In this document: positions 35,645-46,083 of the stretch, piece after piece | Position numbering within the stretch: the stretch's first letter is position 1 | Layout: each line of letters opens with the position of its first letter | NCBI GenBank assembly: GCA_946807835.1 | Contig: OX327705.1 | Span: 13,360,501 to 13,424,500 of the forward strand | Reading direction: 5' to 3' | DNA length: 64,000 bases | From: Ailanthus altissimus | Taxonomy: Eukaryota; Streptophyta; Magnoliopsida; Sapindales; Simaroubaceae | Notes under the pieces: model-generated | What the model was told of the DNA's origin: nothing | What the model saw: only the letters and a program-made list of their open reading frames with translations | The model's database searches: none | Position numbers and translations under genes: made by a program

Positions 35645-36661
35645 ATGGCTTCAAACAACACTTTAGCTCGCATCCTTGATGCGCACCAACTAAAAGGTGC
35701 AGAAAATTATGCTGATTGGCTTATGAATCTCAGAATAGTTCTAGATTCTAAAAAGCTTGGATATGTTATTGATCAGCGCATGCCACAAGCTATTTCTGAT
35801 AATACTTCCCCATAAGAAAATGAGACATATCAGAAATGGTTGGATGACGATTTGAAAGTCAAATCGTACATTCTCGGGTCTATGTCTATGGAGCTCCAAA
35901 GGGAGCATGTCCACATGGACAGTGCTGGGAGTATCATGCTCCACCTACAAGAGTTATTTGGTGACCGACCTCAATTTGAAATGTATAGGGTTGCCAAATC
36001 GCTTTTTCAAGCTAGATTACTCGAGGGCAGTCCAGTAAGTCCTCATGTCCTCAAAATGATTTCATACATTGAGAGGCTGAAGACCATTGATCTTATACTG
36101 AGCAATGGATTGGGGAATAGTTTGATTCTCCAATCACTTCCAGGGTCATTTGTACCGTTCATAATGAATTACAATATGCAAGGATTGACTCCTACTTATG
36201 TTGAACTGCATAACATGCTAATAACTGCTCAGGAGGACATGAACAAAGGGGGCACGGTCCTCTATGTTCAGGGTGCTTCATCATCTACCCTTTAGACTTC
36301 TAAGAAGTCCAAAGGAAAGAATAAACGGAAAGTAATGCATGCACCTAGAATGGGTCCTCGAAAGCAATACATATCCAAGCACCCACGAAAGAACAAAGCA
36401 AGTGGAAAATGTTTCCATTGCAGTGAGGATGGGCATTGGAAGCGAAACTGCCCAAAGTACCTTGCCATGATTAAGAAGACACCATCAGGTATACACTTGC
36501 CTTTTATTGATATTTCCTTAGCATTTGATGCTAGCTTTGGTTGGGTATTAGATACCGCTTGTCCTTTTTACATCTGCAATGTGTTGCAGGGTCTGAAGGA
36601 AGTTAGAAAGTTACAACCAGGAGAAGTACAGCTTCGTGTTAGAAATGGAAATTTCCTATAG
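35645..36661 (+). pseudogene. Unit 3 gag and protease start
   Basis: Same frame and shared TAA (35813-35815) as unit 2. It has its own private stop, TGG to TAG at 36293-36295, and lacks the unit 2 private stop. Zinc knuckle and LDTAC are retained; shared TAG at 36659. Confidence 0.88.
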
Positions 36662-37996
36662 GTCGAGGCTATTGGATGTTTCAATTTGATGCTTCCATGT
36701 AATAAAATTATTGTATTGAATAATTGTTATTATGTGCCAAACATTATCCGGCAAATTATTTCAATTCCTGTATTGGACAATGAAAGATATTATATGCGTG
36801 TTAGGAATCGTTCCTTATGCTTGTATGATTTGGATAATGTTTTGTTAGCTGAATGTCAGTTGATAAATGGGCATTACATATTAGATACAATAGGAAATGT
36901 CATGAATGTACAAGTAAATGCTAAAAATAGTGCGGGAACTTTAAATGATACAGAATTGTGGCATATGAGATTAGGTCATATAGGGGTAAGACGCCTATCC
37001 TGTCTGGTTAAGGATGGTCGGATACCTGATCTGACCATAGAATCATAACCAGTTTGTGAATCTTGTATTCAAGGGAAAATGACCAAGGCTCTATTTATTG
37101 GTGTTGGACATCGTGCCACTGATTTATTGGAACTAATACATAGTGATGTATGTGGTCCAATGAATCACACTGCGATGGGTGGTTTTCGATACTTTGTTAT
37201 CTTTATCGATGATCTGTCACGATATGGATATGTGTTTCTTATCAAACATAAGTCAGAAACTTTTGAAAAGTTTAAAGAGTTTCGAAATGAAGTAGAGAAA
37301 CAAACCGGAATGTATATCAAATGCCTTAGATCAGATCGAGGGGGTGAATACATGAGCAGTGAATTTTCAGATTATTTAAAGGAGAATGGGATTCTTGCTC
37401 AGTATAGTCCTCCAGGTACTTCACAACACAATGGTGTTTCGGATAGGAGGAATCGGACTTTATTGGATATGGTTTGATCGATGATGAGCTTCAGTGATCT
37501 CCCTGAATATCTATGAGGGTATGCACTAGAAACTGCTGCTCATATATTGAATAGAGTTCCATCAAAAGCCATTCCATCCACTCCACATGAGATATGGATT
37601 GGAAGGAAACCAAGTCTTAAATATGTTAAGATTTGGGGTTATCCTGCTTACGTAAAAGTTATGCAACAGGATAAACTTGCACCTAAAGGTTACAAGTATG
37701 GGTTCATTGGATATCCCAAGAATTCAATGGGATACCAATTCTATGATCCAGAAGAACGAAACGTGTTTGTATCTCGTTATGCCACTTTTCTAGAGAAAGA
37801 GTTTCTCCTGAATCGTGGAGATTGTAGAAAGATTGAGTTAGATGAACTTAATCAGAATGAAAATGAACCAACAATGGAACTTCAGGCTCAATCAAGCAGA
37901 ATACCTTTGACACACCCTCCACGTAAGTTAGAAAGGATATCAAGGCCACCTGAAAGGTATGGTTCCATATCTAAAGGTGCTCTTGATGTTTTCTTG
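36662..37996 (+). pseudogene. Unit 3 integrase
   Basis: The same domains and stops as units 1 and 2 (37046, 37475, about 37514), and the NERYYM variant as in unit 2. Confidence 0.88.
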
Positions 37997-39556
37997 ATTG
38001 AAGAAAAGGATCCTTTAACTTACAAAGAGGCAATGTTGGACATCGATTCGGAAAAATGGCAAGAGGCCATGAAATCTAAAATTGACTCTATGCATCACAA
38101 TCAAGTCTGGGACTTGGTTGAGCTTCCTGAAGGAATTGTTCCTATCGGTTGTAAATGAATTTACAAACAGAAGCGAGGCTCGATGGGAAAGTGGAGACTT
38201 TCAAAGCCCGATTGGTGGCGAAAGGTTATACTCAACGATCTGGGATCGACTATGAGGAAACCTTTTCACCAGTAGCGATGCTTAAGTCAATTCGGATTTT
38301 ACTAGCAATTGCTACGTATTATGACTATGAAATTTGGCAAATGGATGTGAAAATAGCGTTCTTAAATGGATATCTTGAGAAAGAAATATATATGGAATAA
38401 CCTGAGGGTTTTACATCCAGCCAAACTTCTGGTCTAGTATGTAAACTGAAGAAGTCTATCTATGGACTTAAGCAAACTTCCCGAAGCTGGAATCTTCGTT
38501 TTGATGAGGTAATCAGAGGGTCTGGTTTCATCAAGAACAAAGAAGAATCATGTGTGTATAAAAAGAGCAGTGGGAGTATGATAGTCTTCTTGGTTCTATA
38601 TGTGGATGACATACTCATTATCGAAAACGATATTGGTATGTTGCAATCAGTCAAAAGTTACCTAAGTAAGAATTTCTCCATGAAGGATTTGGGAGAGGCT
38701 TCCTATATACTAGGTATAAAGCTTTATAGAGATAGAGCTAGGAGGCCTATAGGACTCTCCCAATCATCGTACATTGATAATGTCTTAGAAAGTTATAGTT
38801 TCAGTAACTGTAAAACAGTTAACATACCTTTTAGACATGGCATTCATCTTTCGAGGAAAATGTGTCCTCAGAGTGAAGATGAAAAGGTTAGAATGTCTAG
38901 TATACCTTATGCATCAGCTGTGGGAAGTCTGATGTGTGCCATGATATGTACGAGACTTGATATCAGTATGGCTGTAAGTGTTACAAGCCGCTATCAGTCT
39001 GATCCAGGTCAAGGCCATTGGATGGCATTGAAACATGTCCTAAAATATCTTAAGGGTACTAAGGACAAGTTTTTGATTTATGGAGAAAATGACCTAGTGT
39101 TGAGAGGATACACAGATTCAGATTTTCAATCTGATCTAGATGATAGAAAGTCTACATCTGGATATGTATTCATTCTCAATGGTGCTGCAGTTAGTTGGAA
39201 GAGTAACAAACAGTCATCAACCGCTGATTTCACAACAGAGGCAGAATATATTGCAGCATCAGAAGCAGCAAAAGAAGCAGTTTGGATACGCAAGTTTATT
39301 GCTGAACTTGGAATATTTCCGAGTTCAATGGATCCTATACCATTGTTCTGCGATAACAATGGAGCCATTGCACAAGCAAAAGAGCCAAGAGCACACCAAA
39401 AGTCTAAGCATGTGGAAAGAAAATACCATATTATAAGAAAAATCTTGGCTAGAGGAGATGTAATAGTTCGTAGAGTAAACTCATGAATAATGTAGCGGAC
39501 CCACTTACTAAGGCCTTAACTCCAAAAATATTTGAAAGACATGTGGAGTCAATGGG
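37997..39556 (+). pseudogene. Unit 3 reverse transcriptase and RNase H
   Basis: Predicted pieces are identical to units 1 and 2; TGA at 38156, TAA at 38398, YVDD at 38599-38610, frameshift after 39483. Confidence 0.88.
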
Positions 39557-39597
39557 TATAAGATACCATCGTGAATGGCACTAAAGCAAGAGGGAGT

Positions 39598-41937
39598 TGT
39601 CCGGATTTGTGCTTACGTGCCATCCCTTTTGTGTATAAATATTTGCTTTATGTTTATACAATTATGATTTCAATAAATCACTAATTATTTTATATACAAA
39701 TATGGTAAGATGCTTGTAACATTTTAGACATTGTATGATCTGAAAGAGTTCAGATCTGATCTAAAGGAGTTTAGATCAGAACTAAGAGTTAGTAATGCTA
39801 AAATATATAAATGCTAAAAGATAGCACTGATAAGAGTTATCAGGTTATAAGAGTTAGCAAAATCTAAAGAGTTAGAGCCTTGTCTGAAATGGGACAAAGA
39901 CCTAAGAATATATTAGTAATGACGTAGTTGCAATCAGTTGCAAATGGTGCTAAGAAATGTTGTTATACAAATATGTTCTTAAACTTAATGTTCCTGATCT
40001 ATCTTCACTAATGCGGGTTCGTTAGTGAAGACCTTAATAAATATAAATCAGTGTATGTCTATATCTGGATAGTCCAGATGGTTAGTCTTAGCAGACCATG
40101 AGTTTAGTGGAAACTCGTATAGAGATACAAGTATTCAGTAAGGACTGAATATTGAACAGACTCACAAAGATCTCCAATAGACATCCCATAAAGCCGTCAA
40201 TGGAGGATCTTTCGAGTTGAGTAGTATTCGTGGTCCTTAGACCTGAGTGCCACGGTGGACTTGTGAGTGATCCATCATACTTTGGTTTCACACATGTCAG
40301 ATACCTTTTATGGTCTGACCGCTGGGTGTCGCTGGGTATGGTCCGATGCTCATGAAGTCCGGTGTGTACAGATATGGAATCCATCAACTCAATTGGGTGA
40401 GTAAAATATCCTGAAACTCCAAGGTTGTATTTCAGAAAGTCTTATGGCCATAAGCAGACATATTCAAGAATTAATTTTATTCTCGAAAAAATAATATCGT
40501 AAAAGTGTTTACGGATATTATTTATTGAAATACAAATTTAGAGATAAGTTTATGGTTGAGCACATGGAGACTTTACGGTGTTGATCTATATCTCCGCTCT
40601 TCTAGGATATTTATGATGGAAGGATTATACGAATATGTTATAACCTCAACTTGTATGGTCTAATGCGCCGTTTTGTAATATCTGTAACATGTGTGTGGGA
40701 CATTGTTCACAGACGTGTGAAATAGTTTCATATGACAAATCGGGCATGAACCTAGAGAGTCTCACAATATGAAGTGTACTCGTTGTGCATTGGGACAGCG
40801 AATTGGATTGAACAATTGATCCAACAATTTCTAGCAAAATGAAAAATGATTCAAGGTTCCTTTTATTATTCACTTGTCAATAATTTGAAAGAAAATGCAT
40901 TATTGGTTTACAAGAGTTGTTAACCAATAAGAATTTGACAAGTGACATAATCTTGCTCCGTAAATTATTTACCATGTATTTACCTATTTACCTTGCTTGG
41001 TAAATACATATATGGTAAATGTAAATATTCAAAATAGTTTTGAATTATTAATATTTTATATATTAATCAAATTATTATTATTAATTGGAATAAGTGGCAA
41101 ACACCATTTACTAATGGAGAATGCACTTGTTATTAATAATAAGGAAAGTTTACCACTTAGTAATTCTTAAATGATGCACTAAGGAAGTGGTAAAACCACT
41201 TAACATTGATTAAATGCCATTTACTCTCTAGAAATTGATTCAATTGGTTGAATCAAATTGGTGAGTGAAAAATATGATAGATTAATGTTTGTAATGACAA
41301 ACATGGTTAAGTGGTGGTGGAGCACTAAGAGAAATCATTCTTTGTACTTAAGAAAGAATTGAAAGAGTTCAATTTGTGCAAGAAAGAGTAGAAATTCGTT
41401 CTAGGAGAAAGGAGAGAGAATTGAGAGCTTTTCCTAAGTGTTTTTCTCAAAGTGTTGAAAACAAATGCAAAGGCTTACCAAGGTACAACATATAGAGTTG
41501 TAAAGAACTATAGAAAACACCTAATTCTTCTCATCTCTTGATAGTAATCATTCACAAGGATAAATTGTTTTAAGTGTTAAAACAATCATTTGCTGGAAAT
41601 TCAAGGCTGCCATTCTAGCTTCACAATCCCACCGGATTTAGTTGTGAACTAGAATTGTGCAAGAGAACACTTCAAGGTGAGCTCAACAAATTGAAGCTTG
41701 GAGTTCTTGAAGAATTGTAAAGCTACCTTCATAACCGGGTAGGTTATTTATTTACAATTCATTTTATATCATGCATGAAAATATATATATGAGATATATA
41801 TGTGTTTGAATGATCATACATGTGATTACATGCTTGAGTTTGTTATATATTGTATAACATGTATGAATACTTTTGTTGCGTATTTAATTTTTGAAATTAT
41901 ATGCATCTAAACACATTACACACCATATCACACAACA
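39598..41937 (+). repeat. Family B outer 3' LTR (2,340 bp), mosaic
   Basis: The first ~1.7 kb (to 41296) reads the same as the inner LTRs. From 41297 to the end about 13 substitutions in 641 bp distinguish it (for example GTAATGACAAAC for GTAATGGCAAAC, and ACTTTTGTTGCG for ACTTCCGTTGCG). It ends ACAACA and is followed by CACAA. Confidence 0.9.
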
Positions 41938-41942
41938 CACAA
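41938..41942. repeat. Target site duplication CACAA (right), family B array
   Basis: Matches 19766-19770 exactly. Confidence 0.92.
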
Positions 41943-43255
41943 TGTGCCACGTGTCATTATACAATTAGTAAATAACAATTATTGGCTAATTGTTTTATTT
42001 AACACTTAAATACAGATATGCACGTATTTTTGTGGTATTGCTGAATATTGCTAGATTAAACAATTTAATCTGGCACGCTACCCTAATGCATAACGAGTAC
42101 ACTCTATATCGCGGGACTCCCTAGGTCCTACACCCGATTCGTCAAATGGAACTATTCTATGAGTCTATGAGCAATGCCCTACGCACACGTCACGGATATA
42201 CAAATCAGCGCATTGAACCATGCAAGTTGAGGTTACAACGCATATGCATAGTTCTTCCATCATGATATCCTGGATATGCAGGGATATAGATTGTCACCGT
42301 CAAATCCTCAGTGCTCATCCATACCATATCTCCAAACTTGTATCTCATTGAACAATATGCACAAACGTTTTTGCCATATTGTTCTACCCTGGCGGAACTC
42401 TTTTCCAGGATGATTGCTTGTGGCCACAATACTTTCTGAGATACAGGGTCGAAGCATTTAGATATCAAACTCCATATGGGAGCTGACGGATCCCATATTT
42501 GTATACACCGGACTCCATAAGCATCGAACCATACCCAGCGACACCCAGCGGTTACACCATGAAAAGTTTGTGACATGCGTGGAACCAAAGTATAGTGGAT
42601 CACTTACAAGCCCACCGTGGCACTCAGGTCAAAGGACCACGTATACTACTCAACTCGAGAGAACTCTCTATTGAGGGCTTACATTAAATGTCTATCGGAG
42701 GCCCTCGTGAGTCTGTCCCATATCCAGTCCTAACTGGATACCTATATGTTAATACGAGCTCCAAGTTCACAGTCGGCTAGGAATGACCATCTATACCCTA
42801 TAGGTACGACATATGCTGATCTATATTTATAGGTATCCACCGATAGACCCGCATCGGCAAAAATAGATCAGGGACAATTATTCGAGAACATACTTGCGTA
42901 ACTAACATTTCATAGCACCCAATTGTAACTCTTGCAACTATACAGTTGCTAGTATATTCTCATGTCTATGTTCTATTACAGACAAGGCTCTAACTCTTAG
43001 ATCTGCTGAGTATTATAACCAGCTAACACTTAGCTGTGCTAACATTTAGCAATTATATGTCTTAGCGTAGCTAACTATAAGCCCTTATCTAAACTCTTTA
43101 GATCTGATCCGAACTCCTTCAGATCTATAATATCTGTAATGTTACATGCATAATACCATATAAATGGGTATTAGCAATTTAATAGAAATGTACACTTGTA
43201 TAAATACACAAGTATATGTATATTCAGGGATGACACGTAAGCACCAACCCTAACA
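41943..43255 (-). repeat. Family A solo LTR, 5' portion (minus strand)
   Basis: Reverse complement of the first ~1.3 kb of the family A LTR; on the minus strand it starts TGTTAGGGTTGGTGCTTACG at 43255. It continues 18871-19770 once the array is removed. The 132-codon minus-strand ORF here (42205-42603) is LTR sequence, not a gene. Confidence 0.9.
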
Positions 43256-43260
43256 CATAT

Positions 43261-44236
43261 AGCCATGGATTTTGCAGTTGGGTTGCCAAGTACACAAAAA
43301 GGCTACAATGCCATATGGGTGATTATTGATAGACTAACAAAATCAGCACATTTTATTCCAATATGTACCACTTATTCCATGGATAGGTATGCATAATTAT
43401 ATGTTGATGAAATTGTGAGGCTTCATGGAGTACCTGTGTCAATTATATCTAATAGAGATCCTCGATTTACTTCAATATTTTGGAAGAGCCTACATAATTT
43501 TATGGGTACGAAGTTAAACTTTAGTACTGCATTCCACCCACAGACTGATGGTCAATCTGAAAGAACCATTCAAATTCTAGAATATATGTTAAAGGCATGT
43601 GTACTTTAAAGGTAGTTGGGATAAACATCTTTCATTAGTAGAGTTTGTATACAATAATAGTTATCAATCAACTATTGGTATGGCCTCATATGAAGTTTTA
43701 TATGGAAGAAAATATAGATCTCCTATGCATTGGGATGAAGTTGGAGAAAGAAAAGTTTTAGGGCCAGAGATTGTCCAACAAACTTGTGAGGTTGTAGAGA
43801 AGTTAAGAAAAAGAATGAAAGTGGCTCAAAGTAAACAGAAAAGCTATGCAGACAATAGAAGAAAAGATCTAGAATATAAGGTGGGTGAAAAAGTGTTTCT
43901 TAAGTTTGCTCCAATGAAAGGAGTCATGAGGTTTGGCAAGAAAAGAAAGTTGAGTCCAAGATTCATTGGTCCATTTGAAATCCTTGAAAAGATAAGTGAT
44001 GTGGCTTATAGACTTGCCCTTCCTCCATCATTATCAGGAGATCATAATGTGTTACATGTGTCCATATTACAAAAATATGTTTCAAACTCCTCACATGTGT
44101 TAAGTTATGAGCCACTTCAACTTAGAGATGATCTCACTTATAAAGAAGCGCCCATGGAAAAATCATGCAGTTGAAGAGGTAAATTGGGAACGAGAAGAGG
44201 AAATGAGATCTAAGTATCCTAATTTATTTGCTTAAG
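43261..44236 (+). pseudogene. Tekay integrase, catalytic and C-terminal part with chromodomain-like tail
   Basis: It resumes at MDFAVGLPSTQKGYNAIWVI. The D,D,E residues are visible: [17 protein letters not shown], and [14 protein letters not shown] (Glu retained). A TAA at 43394 and a frameshift near 43600 break it. The second ORF (43599-44174) has the GPFEILEKISDVAYRLALP fold and HVSILQKYV; in another frame follows NHAVEEVNWEREEEMRSKYP, the chromodomain-like end typical of Tekay/Del elements, closing at about 44236. The chromodomain is thought to guide insertion to heterochromatin. Confidence 0.85.
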
Positions 44237-44264
44237 TTATAAATTTCGAGTATGAAATCCTTAT

Positions 44265-44278
44265 AATGAGAGGAGAAT
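44265..44278 (+). other. Tekay polypurine tract
   Basis: AATGAGAGGAGAAT lies immediately before the 3' LTR start TGTAGTAACC. Confidence 0.8.
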
Positions 44279-45720
44279 TGTAGTAACCACTTATCCATAA
44301 TCGGTAAGAATAAATATTTATATATATAAATATACATATTTTATTTGTATGTAGGGTGATACTTGATTTATGTATTGTTATTAGTAGTGTATGTATAGAT
44401 TAAGAACCAACTATTAGTATTGGGTTTATTTGTAAGCCTTTAGATTTATTTTAGGGATCAAATTATAATACTTTGTAAGTTTTAGGGGATAATTTATAAA
44501 TATTAAAAATTAGCCACTTAGTATAAAAATATATATTTTTAACCCTAATTCACTCATTTTGGTCGAGCCACCTCTTTTAGAGTAAGAAAGAGAGAAAGAG
44601 AAGAGGAAGAAGAAATTTAGAATTTAAGCTTTAAGAGATATATTATAACCCTTTCTTAGTCTCTTGGTATTAATTAAGTTAATTCCTTTAAGTTTTGATT
44701 TCTGAAAAAATGCAAATTTGGGGATTTGATGTGGATATTGTAAAATATATTGAGAATTGATGATGATTATGTAGATAACTTGATAAATCATAATGAATTA
44801 CAGAATTTCTACTTTGACAGTCTCTTGATCCAAAACATTTATACATTTTTGTGCTTCGATTCTAGTTTTGGCTTTTGAGAATATGAAACTAGACATGTCT
44901 AGATCATTTGAGACTTTGAATCAATTGAAAATTTCAGAAATTAAATTTTTAGTGAATTTACAAAAATGACCCTATAATTTTGGAAATTTTATGTATTAAC
45001 AGTATACTGCAGTGACAAATAATTTTTGATCTTCTAAATGATCTTTACAAATTACCAATTTCTGGAATATGATAAATTTATATGTCTAATATGATATATT
45101 CAAAATTGAGAATTTATGTCAATATGGTTAAATTGTTATGAATTTTTAAAGTATATCAATGCATTACAATATTTGATTAACAGATTTTTAAAGCTATTGA
45201 ATAAAATAGTTTTAAAATACTTTTGGCAGGAATTTTAAAGTGAACATTTATCATGGATTTGAATATGTGTCAAGAGTAATTCTGTGGTAGTTTTATAATT
45301 TTTGAGTTAGTATATGATTTTATAAAATTGAGAGATTGAATACTGTTCAGTAAATATTTTGATCCTATCAGGATAATAGTTTGGATTTGATGGTGTTTAT
45401 GAAATGGATTGTGTAGGAATTATGATATAATATTCATATATAAGAAGAATGTATGAGTCAAGAATGATATATTTTGATTTTGGAGTAATTAGACATCATT
45501 TAATATATAAGAAATTTTATTAAGTATAAGTGGTCAGAATAACAAATTTTGAGAAACCAAGTCACTAGACCAATTCAATGAGATAAATGCAATATGTGTA
45601 ATTTTGTAAGCTATTTAAAGTATTTTGTGTGAATGAACTGGGGGTGAACTTGGTTCAACCCTAAAGTTTTTCTCTCAACTTAGAAAACCTAAGTAAAGCC
45701 CCTCGCCACCATCCCCTCTC

Positions 45721-45755
45721 TCTACCGGAGAAGGGATTTCCCCTTCTCCGGTAGA
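45721..45755. repeat. Perfect 15-bp hairpin in Tekay 3' LTR
   Basis: Arms TCTACCGGAGAAGGG (45721-45735) and CCCTTCTCCGGTAGA (45741-45755), loop ATTTC. The deletion removed it from the 5' LTR. Confidence 0.9.
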
Positions 45756-45847
45756 TCTGAAACTAAATACTAAAACCGTTCGACTTCTCCGTTCTATCTA
45801 CGTTTCCCCTATTTTTCTTCATTTTTTTTAGTTTTTCTTTTCAGGTG

Positions 45848-46083
45848 GTTCTGTCAGTCCAGCGCCTTCTTCCGACCACCACGTCGCTATTGAGGCTTTC
45901 TTGGTCGTGTCGCGCCGTCGGTGTCTTTGGTGAGGTTCTCAATCTTGGGCACTGTCTCCAGGGTAGTTCTGTCAGTCCGATGTCTTCCTCCGACCACCAA
46001 GCCGTTGTTGGAGCTTCCTTAGTTGCATCGTACAGCCGATGTCTTCGGTGGGGTTCTCTAACTTGGGCGCTGTTTCTGAGCCC
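45848..46083 (+). repeat. 118-bp GC-rich tandem duplication in Tekay 3' LTR
   Basis: GTTCTGTCAGTCC begins at 45848 and 45966; both units continue with CTTCNTCCGACCACCA, TTGGAGCTTCCTTAG-like sequence and GTCTTYGGTGRGGTTCTC. ORFs stay open on both strands here (152 codons plus, 117 codons minus), apparently because of base composition. Confidence 0.8.

Larger units (their letters stand above)
19771..41937 (+). mobile_element. Head-to-tail copia family B array: four LTRs, three internal regions
   Basis: The structure is truncated LTR (19771-20295), truncated internal (20310-24031), LTR (24032-26371), internal (26372-31815), LTR (31816-34153), internal (34154-39597), LTR (39598-41937). Equivalent points recur at +7,784 and +7,782 bp. 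The whole array is bounded by one CACAA target duplication and there is none at internal junctions; each internal region runs straight from polypurine tract into the next LTR and from LTR into the primer site. Confidence 0.95.

Noticed and set aside
19771..41937. The array as an assembly artefact
   Set aside because: Unit-private stops, a private 2-bp deletion, a unique truncated first unit and diverged outer LTR ends argue for real copies, though only long reads would settle it.
19771..41937. Three separate copia insertions into the same place
   Set aside because: One target duplication for the whole array, single LTRs shared between units, and identical lesions in all units.
42205..42603. 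132-codon minus-strand ORF
   Set aside because: Lies wholly within the family A solo LTR; the matching stretch of the other copy (about 5480-5820) does not keep the frame.
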